Source: Ligustrum vulgare (Eukaryota > Streptophyta > Magnoliopsida > Lamiales > Oleaceae). Taken from it: a DNA stretch of 64,000 nucleotides. Shown piece by piece: positions 1 to 9,780 of the stretch. The notes beneath the pieces are model-generated. The model had not been told where the DNA came from. It worked only from the letters and a program-made list of their open reading frames with translations, and did not search any database. The stretch spans positions 310,001 through 374,000 of the forward strand of contig OY743177.1 of assembly GCA_963555705.1 (NCBI GenBank), read 5' to 3'. Numbering within the stretch: the first letter of the stretch is position 1; every line of letters starts with the position of its first letter. Made by a program: the position numbers and the translations under genes.

Positions 1-145
1 ATGTGACTTGTGAAAGTCAATTTTTAAGAAAAACAAGTATGTTTTTATGAAAGGTAAATATACCTTATGTTTTTATGAAAAGTAAGTATACCCTATGTTT
101 TTACGATAATGTTTTATATGTTTTGGATCATTGCTATGCACATAA

Positions 146-580
146 GAATTCTTACCACCTAAGTTCGGTAGAATTCTGTGTCTCCATAAGTTTATGAGGA
201 TTTACCACCTAAGTTCGGTAAAATTCCTGCCTTTCCATATGTTTATGAGGATTTACCACCTAAGTTCGGTAAAATTCCTGTCGCGTATGTTTATGAGGAT
301 TTCGATCCTATCTTATGTTATGATGGAAATGATCCCTATGAATTTCATGAATTATGTTTTGGTATACTTACTGTTATTATGATCTTACTGTTATTATGAT
401 CTTACTGTTATTATGATCTTACTGTTATTATGACTTACTACATAAGAATTCTTGCCACCTAAGTTCGGTAAAATTCTTATGTTTATGAGGATTTCGATAT
501 TATCCTATGTTATGATGAAAACTTACTGTTATTATGATTTTACTGCATAAGAATTCTTGCCACCTAAGTTCGGTAAAGTT
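146..580. repeat. Hairpin minisatellite in the LTR (copy at 6960-7394)
   Basis: Five copies of a unit with core CCACCTAAGTTCGGTA flanked by GAATTC-like arms (first full copy 146-176) alternate with a TATGTTTATGAGGATTT segment. The arms GAATTCTTACC and GGTAGAATTC can pair around the loop, so each copy can fold. Fewer copies appear in the related solo LTR (12728-12980, reverse orientation). Confidence 0.75.
368..435. repeat. 17-bp tandem repeat, 4 copies (also 7182-7249)
   Basis: TTACTGTTATTATGATC repeats with exact starts at 368, 385, 402 and 419. A single copy of the core recurs near 525, which suggests slippage-type expansion within the LTR. Confidence 0.85.
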
Positions 581-1254
581 CTTGTGTCTATTTATGTTTA
601 TGAGGATTTCAATCATATCTTATGTTATGCTTTCAAAAGAAATTATGCTTGGCATAATTAAAATATTTTTATAAGTATATGGTTTTCAAAGAGCTATTTT
701 CAAAGAGCCTATGATTTGCAAAATATGTCCCGTGCTGTAATGCACAATATGAGTTTTATCAAGAGCAGTTTTATAAAGAAGCTCTATCAATGCCCGTTTT
801 ATAAAGAGCCGGGATTTATGTGTTTAATCATCTTATAAATTAAATTAATATGCGATGAGTCTACTGAGTATTTCCCCCATGAAATACTCACCCTACTTTT
901 AACAGTTTTGCAGATTTCGGAGACGGTGGCGAGCGATGAATGATGGTGGCAATAATCGTTGAACGGTTGAAAGTTTGACGTTAATGATTTCCGTATTTTC
1001 CAAACAATCGAATAATTTAGAGAAGTTCATTTATTTGAGAAATTATGATATTGGCAATTTCTTTACAATATTAATGGTTCGATTTACTATTTCAAATGGT
1101 TTCATAAATGTTTTCAATTTTAGCGGCCATTACAGTTTATTTAATGTTGCCAAAAATGAATTTCAATTATTTCTTCCGCAAAAATATTATTCGAAAAATT
1201 TAGACAGAAAATGACGTAGTGAATCGGGTATACGGAACTCGGGGCGCTACAAGT

Positions 1255-1266
1255 TGGTATCAGAGC
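1255..1266 (+). other. Primer binding site, tRNA-Met type
   Basis: TGGTATCAGAGC begins 4 bases after the left LTR end. This is complementary to the 3' end of plant initiator tRNA-Met, the usual primer for reverse transcription in such elements. Confidence 0.85.
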
Positions 1267-2219
1267 TAGTCTGCGTTTTCTGTAGACTGGAAAAATTTTC
1301 AAAAAGAATTTTCAAGAAATATTTTCCATTATAAAAATTTTATTGATGAAGATTGCCACTGCCATCATTCGTTCCACCAACTCCGAGGTAAAGAAGTTTA
1401 TGATGTTTAAAGTTATTTCAGTATTTCGAATACTCATTTTATTGATTTATGAGAAAGAATGAAGAGTATTTCGGATACTTATGATTTATGAGAAATAAGA
1501 ATGTATTTCTTCGAAAATAATGATGTTGTTATGCTTTGTCATAACTTATATGCTTTAATGTATGAGTATGAGAAATTTTTTAAAAGAAAACGAGTGTTGA
1601 GCATAATGGGAATAATATGATTTTATTGAGAATTAAGTAATGGATATTATGTTGAGTTAATTTATTATGCCTCTATGTTGAAGAGAAATTTATTATGAAG
1701 TTTGGCTTTGTGAATAAATTTTGGGAATATGATTTATGGCATATATTTATAAGTAGGAATAACTTTTGAGCCAATTAAGGTATGGAAGGAAGTGATATTG
1801 TGATATTGAAAAATATGATTTGAAATTGTTATGTTGAGGAATTATGAATTGAATTATGAGATATTTTGATGATATTGAAGTGTTGGAATCATTTTCAATA
1901 TTTTTAGATCGTTGTGATCAAATGTGGAGTTATTTATTATTGTGAGTTATGAAGTATGCTTATGGTTTGGATAAGTCCAAATTACAAGGGAGACTCTATC
2001 CAGAATTTTATCATTTGGAATTAAGAGCATAATATGATAAGCATCTACTAAAGGAATTAAGTTTAGACATGCAAGTTCATTTACATCACAAACGAGATTT
2101 AGTAGATGATAACAGAGATTTTATTATTTTCTCATAAGGAGAACACACAAGAGTCACACTGGAAAGGAAATACATGAAACACACGAAAGCATAAGAGAAA
2201 AACATGGAAAGATCCTCAG

Positions 2220-2460
2220 AATGAGAGATGTGTTTCCGGAGTAGCCGTATCCTACCACCTCTGATCTTTTGAGGAAATAAAGAAACCTTCAAAGAGGTGT
2301 GTTTCGAGAGTAAGAATACTCCGTAATCTACCACCTGGAATCTTTGAAGTACACACAAGATTTAAACATTTAGGAAATCCTAGTAAATGGAGGGGTGTCT
2401 CGAGAGTGAGAATACTCCGTACTCTACCCCCACCTATTCTAAGATTCAAAGAGTTAAGTT
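2220..2460. repeat. Three imperfect repeats of about 100 bp in the LARD internal region
   Basis: A block containing a GTGTYTCGAGAGT-like start, an AATACTCCGTA core and CTACC followed by a purine-rich tail occurs near 2285 and 2395, with a more diverged copy near 2230. It lies just downstream of the antisense LOG ORF stop, so it may form part of that transcript's 3' region. Confidence 0.6.
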
Positions 2461-3099
2461 TACATTAACCGGACTCCATTTTCGCTTGATTCCCCTTCCT
2501 TGCGACCAATCTATCTTAACCCCCGCTGGATCTTGTATTGAGATATATGACTGCAGCTTATCCAGTAGTTCATCAATAGTAGGAGCAGAAATAAGAAGCC
2601 TTCTGGAAAATGGAGAGATGAATCCCTGTTCCACAGCATAATCAAGAAAGGTTAACAAACCATCAAAGAAATTGTTAACATTCAGAAGCCCAATAGGCTT
2701 AGTATGGAGATCTAGTTGAGCCCACGAGGTAATGTTAAAGATTTCTTCTAAGGTACCAAAACCTCCGGGCAGGGCTATAAAGGCATCAGAACCATATAGC
2801 ATACAAGTTATGCGTTCATGGATGGATAAGGTTTGAACTTCATGCCCTCGTGTTTTGCCTGCAACATCTACCAAAGGGACAGGTATAACACCGATTACTT
2901 TTGATTTCTCTGCAAGAGCAGATTGGGAAACACAACCCATTAGACCACTGCTACCACCCCCATATACAAGAGTGATACCTTTTTCCCCCAGTTTCTTTCC
3001 AAGATCTACAGCCGCTTCTAGATAACCGAAGCCTTTCCCTACTTTTGATCCACAAAATACACAAATAGTTTTGATCTGTCGAAGTTTTGGTGCTTCCAT
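2446..3099 (-). CDS. LOG-like: LOG-family cytokinin riboside 5'-monophosphate phosphoribohydrolase, captured inside the retrotransposon
   Basis: An uninterrupted 217-residue ORF starting MEAPKLRQIK. LOG enzymes release active cytokinin bases from cytokinin riboside monophosphates in the cytosol and nucleus. Family hallmarks are visible: CVFCGS at residues 13-18, YGGGSSGLMG at 46-55 and the catalytic-site signature PGGFGTLEE at 111-119. Full family length without introns is odd, because plant LOG genes are normally split into several exons, so this looks like a copy of a spliced transcript. It runs antisense to the host element. Two positions look unusual against my memory of the family: HERK reads HERI (94-97) and the usual MAR before the ADAF-like segment reads MLY (100-102), so activity is uncertain. 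The C-terminal 35 residues are also atypical. Identity is very likely; function is not shown. Confidence 0.88.
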   Translation of the reverse strand: MEAPKLRQIKTICVFCGSKVGKGFGYLEAAVDLGKKLGEKGITLVYGGGSSGLMGCVSQSALAEKSKVIGVIPVPLVDVAGKTRGHEVQTLSIHERITCMLYGSDAFIALPGGFGTLEEIFNITSWAQLDLHTKPIGLLNVNNFFDGLLTFLDYAVEQGFISPFSRRLLISAPTIDELLDKLQSYISIQDPAGVKIDWSQGRGIKRKWSPVNVNLTL

Positions 3100-3173
3100 C
3101 TTTGATAGTATAGAAGAGAAAACTTACGAAGAAGATGTGATTTTGGGATGCCTGAACTATGAAATATGTTTGG

Positions 3174-3182
3174 CTATTTAAA
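3174..3182 (-). promoter_or_regulatory. TATA-like box upstream of the LOG-like ORF
   Basis: TTTAAATAG on the minus strand, about 75 bases before the LOG-like ATG. A near-identical box precedes the other antisense ORF. The position suits a core promoter, but this is inferred from the motif alone. Confidence 0.35.
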
Positions 3183-3409
3183 GCCGGAAAAATTTACTAT
3201 TTTTGATTGATTCTGAAAAAGTAAAGATTTACTTTTGACAAAATCAGCCCACTTTTGAATATTTTTATCGTATCGAGGCTGTCACCTTTCGGCGATTTAA
3301 TATTTTATTTCCAGCTTTATCAAACCTCGAGAAAGGAAAATATATTTTATTTTCAAAACGCGTGAAAGAAAGCAGCAAAATATTTTAAATGCGTATCAAA
3401 AGATTTACC

Positions 3410-3961
3410 TTATATCATTGCTGAACTGCCAGAAGCCTCATTTTGTAAAACAGACTGGCAAACAGGATCTTTTGCTATTATATTTTGGAGACTATAACGA
3501 TTTTTGTCCTCATTAAACTGAGCGTATAAGGAGAGAAGTTCACGTTGTACATAACCACTTGGGTGCGTCTCAAGAGTCAGTCGAATATCATCCAAAGACT
3601 CCTTACTCAGTCCACCCTTTATGAATTCGATTTTATCATCCCGATTAGTAGAAGAATATCCTACTGATTTGCAACGTGTATTACAGTTCCAACGAGCACA
3701 TTTGTAGCAACCACCCAGTCTTTTTGCTCTTCGTTTCTTTGCGAACGTGCTTTTGCCTAAACCAGGCATATGTTTTGGAAATGTTGATGGTAATTCACCA
3801 GATAGTCGAACCTTTGCTTCTATCAACCAGCGAACATCTTCTGGAATATCATGAGCCATTAGCAACCTCAATCTTTCGAGCCTTATTTTATAGATCTTTC
3901 TCAGATCATTCATAGGAAGACTGGAATAATACTTGCGAATGTTAGAAAGAATGATATCCAT
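3410..3961 (-). CDS. Unrecognised 183-residue protein with a Cys cluster
   Basis: An open frame on the same antisense strand as the LOG-like ORF and upstream of it. The first ATG is at 3961 (MDIILSNIRK); the frame extends 15 bases further upstream only through a TTG codon. I do not recognise the family. Visible features are a basic, Leu/Arg-rich first half (about residues 1-60), a Lys/Arg-rich stretch, then GGCYKCARWNCNTRC, a tight Cys cluster of Cx2C plus two more cysteines that could bind a metal. A charged C-terminal half ends in a Ser-rich tail. It carries no retroviral gag or pol motif. An intact frame inside an apparently young element suggests it is not yet decaying. It could be a second captured host gene or an accessory retrotransposon protein. 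Confidence 0.6.
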   Translation of the reverse strand: MDIILSNIRKYYSSLPMNDLRKIYKIRLERLRLLMAHDIPEDVRWLIEAKVRLSGELPSTFPKHMPGLGKSTFAKKRRAKRLGGCYKCARWNCNTRCKSVGYSSTNRDDKIEFIKGGLSKESLDDIRLTLETHPSGYVQRELLSLYAQFNEDKNRYSLQNIIAKDPVCQSVLQNEASGSSAMI

Positions 3962-3993
3962 TGTTTGATGATTCAACCTCTTCTCAGCATGAA

Positions 3994-4002
3994 CTATTTA
4001 AA
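3994..4002 (-). promoter_or_regulatory. TATA-like box upstream of the 183-residue ORF
   Basis: TTTAAATAG on the minus strand, about 33 bases before the ATG at 3961. It is the same 9-mer as before the LOG-like ORF. The short spacing would leave almost no 5' UTR, so the real start may differ. Confidence 0.3.
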
Positions 4003-4530
4003 AGCGTAAAGGATCTGAGTGAATCCGCGTGATGTTGTGACCAGCAAGAAAGCGCAGGATTATTTTAATGAAAAGAGGAGACAAGAAGTAATGCGCTGTT
4101 AAATTTTATCGATAAAGGAGATTTGATTGGAGATTTGGAATATTTTCTTGGATTATGGGTACTGATATTTTGTTTTAATAATGATAATCTTGGTATAGTG
4201 TGATGATACGTGGAAAGTAAAATGAGTACCGTATTGAATCAGAATTCATACGTATATACAAGTGAAAGAAATACTTTGCAGGAAATGTGGTGACATTTAA
4301 GTATAGAATCTTAGTTTTGGGAGATATTTGTTTACTGAATTTTGGGTTACAAATATTGGAAAGATAAGTTGATGATATTATGTTGATATGTTTGGGTATT
4401 TTACGTAGAGAAAATATTCAGGAATTGTTTTGATTATTTTGAGAATATTCGATGATAAGAAGAAGAGATTCTGATTAAGTATTCAGAAATTATAAGATTA
4501 AGTAAGTTTAATTTCGAGGATGAAATTATT

Positions 4531-4545
4531 TTAAGGGGGTAAGAT
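4531..4545 (+). other. Polypurine tract before the right LTR
   Basis: A purine-rich run (TTAAGGGGGTAAGAT) abuts the right LTR, the expected plus-strand primer position. Confidence 0.7.
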
Positions 4546-4979
4546 TATAGCGACCCAGAATTTTTATGCAATAAATAATTATTTTAATATTTAGAAAATT
4601 GTATCGCTACTATTTCACCTATTATTTTGAAGTTAACGCCGCGACGGATTCGTCTAGCCAAGTCAAGAAATATCGAATTTGTTCGATTTTAAATTAAAAT
4701 CCGAATTTCTAAAATTATGTTATTTTAATTATTTATTCAAAGTATTATTTTCAAAATCATTTTGAATTCCAAATTTATTAAAATATCCCAACAATATTCC
4801 TTATTAAATTATTTTAAGTCCAAAATATGTAATTCAATTTTTATCTCAAAATTCATCCATTCTCAGATTTATTTTCAGTCCAAAATATATCTGTTTTAAA
4901 TACATTTCTTAATCAAAGTTAGTCCAATTCTTATCATAATCAAAATTTTATTTCACACGTTTTGCTTTCTCTTTATACT

Positions 4980-6060
4980 CCTTTTCATCACATTATACAA
5001 GCATCATCATTATCATCACCACCCCTCCAAATCATGATATTCTCCACCATATTATTTTACAAAAAACCATCTTTCCAGCAAGAAAGATGCTTCTCTTTAT
5101 ACATATCAGACCAATTATCATGAATTCAAGAAATCATCTCCTCCACCACCAGCAGCTCTAATGACAAGCAACAATACTTCAATCCCAATCTGCAACCATT
5201 TCAGCTCCACTGTCTACAATTCAAATTCACATCATCATCTTCATCACCACCACCACCACAGGAATTTCATCACTGCCCAATTTCCTCAACTCCGTTCTAA
5301 TCCAGTCATACCTCCAAAACCGTTGCCATATCAAATCACCACAGCTACTGCGTTTAAACACTCCAACTACCATCAAACCAACTAGCAATCTGCCATCATC
5401 ACCACCATATTCGTATCTTGCATCTAAACCATCTAGCTACCACTATCAAGCAGCCATTTGAATCCAAACCTCCATCTCCAATCCACATTTTCATCACGAT
5501 CAGAAACCAACCAAAATCATTCATCATCAGTTGGCACCCTGCAGCTTTTTCAACGCCAATTGAATCATGAACAAGCAACCATCATCTGAATCAAATTTCC
5601 ATTTGTCTGAAACTCAACCAATCATCATTAGCAGCATCACCACCTCCCATTTCGTTTATCACCATTTTGATCTCCAAATCAAACAATCTTAATCATCATC
5701 ATCAATCAACACCAATCTGTATTAGATCACTCATGGCCAGCTTTCATTTTCAACAGCCAACCTCCATCACGCCTCAACTTCAAACCGGCCAATCACCACC
5801 CAAACCACAGCAACACCACCAAGCACACTTTTTCCCTGCCTCTGCAATTCACCACTGCAACCAACCAAATCAACTGCAATCCCACTTCCAGCAACCATTC
5901 CAGCCGCCTGCAGCTCACAGCTGGACCACCAATTAACCTCTACCTACAACACTACCACCAGCCTACTACCCAGAATCATCACCACCTAACCTCCGATCCA
6001 AAACATCAAACCCAACTCCAAATCGCAACCCAAAATCAAAACCCCAAAAACCCAAGAAAT
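4980..6060. repeat. CAT/CCA-rich low-complexity tract in the LTR
   Basis: Dense CATCAT, CACCAC and CCAAC trinucleotide-like sequence. The ORFs it yields (5161-5385, 5667-5936) are His/Gln/Pro/Asn-rich artefacts of composition. It lies in the presumed U3 part of the LTR. Confidence 0.65.
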
Positions 6061-6354
6061 AGAGTACCAAATACCTACCTTAAACCATCGCTGAATTTCC
6101 GCCGGAGTATCATCGCGAACCCTAGCTTCGAATCCAGCCCCGGTTCGCACACAAACTCTCACCCAATACTCTCAAAACCTTTAACCGCCACTCACCGCCA
6201 CCTTGCTACCGGTGTTGCGCCGGCGAGTCACCGGCTGAAGGTCGGATTTGGCTTGAATCGTCGCCTCCGCCTCTCTGTGTGGTCTCTCTCTCTCTCTTCG
6301 ATCTGAATGAGAAGAGAAGATATATTTGATATTATATTTAACTTTCAGAAATTA

Positions 6355-6650
6355 CAGCTTGGTCCCTGAAGTTTTAAAAGCCTTTCAATTCAGTCCCTAT
6401 GTTTTAAAAAGGTTTTATTTCAGTCCTTTCAGCTTTTAAACTTATCATTTCAGTCCCTGCTAATTTACTTTATTTGATTTTAAGCTCAAGTTTCAAAAGT
6501 ATTCATTTGAGTCCCTCAACTATCAAAAGTATTCAATTTAATCCCTCAACTTTCAAAGTATCTATTTTAGTCCCTGAACTTTCAAAAGTATTCATTTTAG
6601 TCCCTCAACTTTCAAAACATCAATTTTAGTCCTCAAATTATAATTTATCA
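6355..6650. repeat. Tandem array of AGTCCCT-CAACTTTCAAAAGTATTC units
   Basis: About eight diverged units of 30-35 bp with the core TTAGTCCCTCAACTTTCAAA. The solo LTR carries the same array in reverse orientation at about 13390-13790, with independently scrambled units. Confidence 0.75.
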
Positions 6651-8276
6651 TTTTGAACTATATATTCGATAGACTAAAGTGACTTATTGGCTAAGACGAA
6701 GCGTACGGAGAATTTAAAGAAATTGAAGTCATTCCCGCTCAACTTTGCACTCGTCGGATTTGAGGTAGACTCGCACTTATTAATTGATTTAAATTATGAT
6801 TTCATATGAATGTCATGTGACTTGTGAAAGTCAATTTTTAAGAAAAACAAGTATGTTTTTATGAAAGGTAAATATACCTTATGTTTTTATGAAAAGTAAG
6901 TATACCCTATGTTTTTACGATAATGTTTTATATGTTTTGGATCATTGCTATGCACATAAGAATTCTTACCACCTAAGTTCGGTAGAATTCTGTGTCTCCA
7001 TAAGTTTATGAGGATTTACCACCTAAGTTCGGTAAAATTCCTGCCTTTCCATATGTTTATGAGGATTTACCACCTAAGTTCGGTAAAATTCCTGTCGCGT
7101 ATGTTTATGAGGATTTCGATCCTATCTTATGTTATGATGGAAATGATCCCTATGAATTTCATGAATTATGTTTTGGTATACTTACTGTTATTATGATCTT
7201 ACTGTTATTATGATCTTACTGTTATTATGATCTTACTGTTATTATGACTTACTACATAAGAATTCTTGCCACCTAAGTTCGGTAAAATTCTTATGTTTAT
7301 GAGGATTTCGATATTATCCTATGTTATGATGAAAACTTACTGTTATTATGATTTTACTGCATAAGAATTCTTGCCACCTAAGTTCGGTAAAGTTCTTGTG
7401 TCTATTTATGTTTATGAGGATTTCAATCATATCTTATGTTATGCTTTCAAAAGAAATTATGCTTGGCATAATTAAAATATTTTTATAAGTATATGGTTTT
7501 CAAAGAGCTATTTTCAAAGAGCCTATGATTTGCAAAATATGTCCCGTGCTGTAATGCACAATATGAGTTTTATCAAGAGCAGTTTTATAAAGAAGCTCTA
7601 TCAATGCCCGTTTTATAAAGAGCCGGGATTTATGTGTTTAATCATCTTATAAATTAAATTAATATGCGATGAGTCTACTGAGTATTTCCCCCATGAAATA
7701 CTCACCCTACTTTTAACAGTTTTGCAGATTTCGGAGACGGTGGCGAGCGATGAATGATGGTGGCAATAATCGTTGAACGGTTGAAAGTTTGACGTTAATG
7801 ATTTCCGTATTTTCCAAACAATCGAATAATTTAGAGAAGTTCATTTATTTGAGAAATTATGATATTGGCAATTTCTTTACAATATTAATGGTTCGATTTA
7901 CTATTTCAAATGGTTTCATAAATGTTTTCAATTTTAGCGGCCATTACAGTTTATTTAATGTTGCCAAAAATGAATTTCAATTATTTCTTCCGCAAAAATA
8001 TTATTCGAAAAATTTAGACAGAAAATGACGTAGTGAATCGGGTATACGGAACTCGGGGCGCTACAGTCTGTGACCTTGGGATGAAGACATATTTTATGAT
8101 TTTGTTGTAGTAACTTGAACTCGTCAATAATATATTAAAGGCATTAATGGCCTATATGATTAAAGTCATCTTTGGTCTATGCCCACAGTTTATTTGAGCA
8201 AGTACTATAAATCTGGATGGTTAATAATGCCTATAACCTATTTCAATTTCCTATCTTTGAGGTTTTGATGAAGTGC

Positions 8277-8548
8277 AGGATGGAATGGGTGGGGGAACAG
8301 AAACCAGTGGAGCTCCCATAATTATAGGTTTGCAAAGTCAATGGGCATCTTGACCGTGCGTATAGTCAATAATCCATTTTCTTTTGAGGGACGAAGAACA
8401 GCTGGACAAGCTGAATTGCATCTTTGAGAAAGAATGTTGACATGCCTATTGTCATTCCAACTGATAAATTAATGACTGCATTCGTTTTCCCATCTACTCC
8501 AGTAACAGAAGAATTCAATCTTGTAGATGATATTCTTCGACGAAGATG
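8277..8548 (+). pseudogene. FtsZ-like: FtsZ (plastid division tubulin homologue) pseudogene fragment
   Basis: Three frames must be joined to read it. 8279-8340 gives GMGGGTETSGAPIIIG, the FtsZ GTP-binding signature region. After a frameshift, 8339-8424 gives MGILTVR then NNPFSFEGRR, with a stop in the following helix. After another shift, 8419-8548 gives LRKNVD, PIVIPTDKLMTA and STPVTEEFNLVDDILR, all in the order of plant FtsZ. Plant FtsZ proteins form the plastid division ring. Only a middle segment of about 90 residues survives. A CAG directly before the first codons could be an old splice acceptor. The fragment begins about 210 bp to the right of the LARD end, so that element may have inserted into or near it. 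Confidence 0.8.
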
Positions 8549-8810
8549 TTTGCGCAATAACGGACATAGCTGCGACTCTTTACAAGCATCGACATGTGAG
8601 AGAACAAACCATGTGGTAGATAAAAGATACAAAGCGCTGTGATAGATGACGAGTTAATGTATATGTACTCAATTTCAGAAAAATTTATATTGCCCATGAT
8701 TCTGTTTTGAACTTCGCTCTGACATTTGTAATGGAATTGATAGTATGCTAAAAGATTACATTGTTTTTCCTTATATATTCAATGAGAACCATTTGATACG
8801 TCCTTTTAAT

Positions 8811-9780
8811 TTTAGGTCACATGTTATACATACTAGGACACATGAATATTTAGTTTGTGCCAGCATACTGATGCATAGCACATTTTTTTCAGTTATTCAC
8901 TATTAATAGTTTTCCTTTCACTAAGTGTATTATCTTAGTTGGCAGCCCCTTGGTCAATAATCAAAACTTGCATATTCTTGTCACATGTTATTCAACCGAG
9001 GTCACATGTTAACAAAATCACTATCACATGTTTGTCCATATTCAGGTCACTTATAATGTAGCGGATGATAAGAGCATTTGCTGTTTTTAAAATCGGGTCA
9101 CATGCATGTCACTTTGCTTACAATTCAAAGAAAATTATATGAATTTCTCTTGGCTTTTAAACTACCTATTTAACCTGTTTCAGTTTCTCAGGTTATATAT
9201 TATATTAGTTGGCAACCTTCTGATCATTGATCAAAGATTGCATATTCAAATCACATTTTACTCAACCGAGGTCACACATTTAAAAAATTACTTACACATG
9301 TGTGTCCATATTCACCTCACGTATAATATAGCAGAGAATAAAAACATTTGTTGTGTTTTTTATTTAGATCACATGCTCAAATATTTAAGTCACATGTTAT
9401 TCAAAGGGAAGATGTGAGATTTGGTTACCAGGTCACATGATAGCAAAACAGGCGCCATAATTTTAACCATTTACCATTCCTATTCTCAAGTCACATTCTA
9501 AAGGAAATATCTGACGTCTGGTAACCAGGTCACATGCTAATGTGTTACGTGAAGAAAATGCGAATGTGACCTAACTAAATGAAGAACTTACACTATATAA
9601 TTGAATGTGACCATTACACATGTAGTTTCATTCATTACATATGTAGTTTTTGACAAAGTGTGAACATGACCCGACTATGACCCGACTAAATGCTGAACAT
9701 TAGATGTGTATTTTCTTTTAATGGCTACTCATACACTATATCATTGAATGTGACCTGAGTTTGTGCGGGGTTCATATGAC
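8811..9780. repeat. Dispersed GGTCACATG-motif region
   Basis: Non-coding, AT-rich sequence in which GTCACATG or close variants recur about fifteen times at irregular spacing. Similar motif-rich tracts occur at 27765-28110 (GGTCACAA) and 57740-58740 (TGTGAC). I see no coding capacity. Confidence 0.55.
8935..9375. repeat. 171-bp imperfect direct duplication, period 270
   Basis: 8935-9105 and 9205-9375 align throughout, both starting TTAGTTGGCA and containing TCAACCGAGGTCACA and TGTCCATATTCA, with roughly 75-80% identity by eye. The 99 bp between them is unrelated. Confidence 0.7.

Larger units (their letters stand above)
1..1251 (+). repeat. Left LTR, 3' part of the LARD-like element
   Basis: Matches 6815-8065 base for base as far as I can see by eye (offset 6814) and ends in GGGGCGCTACA. 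The first roughly 2.27 kb of this LTR lies outside the window. Short ORFs inside it are identical in both copies, but that only reflects LTR identity and they are not considered genes. Confidence 0.9.
1..8065 (+). mobile_element. Non-autonomous LARD-like LTR retrotransposon carrying antisense ORFs
   Basis: Two long direct repeats (1-1251, cut by the window edge, and 4546-8065) flank a 3.3-kb internal region. A tRNA-Met type primer site directly follows the left LTR and a purine-rich tract directly precedes the right one. No gag, protease, RT or integrase reading frame is visible inside, even in broken form. The large LTRs and non-coding internal domain fit the LARD class, which is mobilised in trans by an autonomous relative. 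The 1251 bases shared by the two LTRs look identical on side-by-side reading, which indicates recent insertion. The TSD cannot be checked because the left end lies outside the window. A related solo LTR sits at 12059-14968. Confidence 0.85.
4546..8065 (+). repeat. Right LTR of the LARD-like element (about 3.5 kb)
   Basis: Starts TATAGCGACCC (probably an altered TGTAGCGAC, as read in the related solo LTR) and ends GGGGCGCTACA. The short inverted ends TGTAGCG/CGCTACA are typical of an LTR. It contains a CAT/CCA-rich tract, a GC-rich island near 6100-6300, a tandem array near 6355-6650 and a hairpin minisatellite near 6960-7394. Confidence 0.88.

Noticed and set aside
194..382. 62-residue ORF repeated at 7008-7196
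   Set aside because: Identity between copies reflects LTR identity; the product is built from the hairpin minisatellite.
146..580. CRISPR-like array
   Set aside because: The spacers are themselves similar and the repeat lies in a plant LTR; it is a minisatellite.
3962..3976. N-terminal extension MNHQT of the Cys-cluster ORF
   Set aside because: The first codon is TTG, not ATG; the in-frame ATG at 3961 is the more credible start.
5161..5936. His/Gln/Pro-rich ORFs in the LARD LTR
   Set aside because: They arise from CAT/CCA trinucleotide-like composition, have no domain, and lie in an LTR U3-like region.
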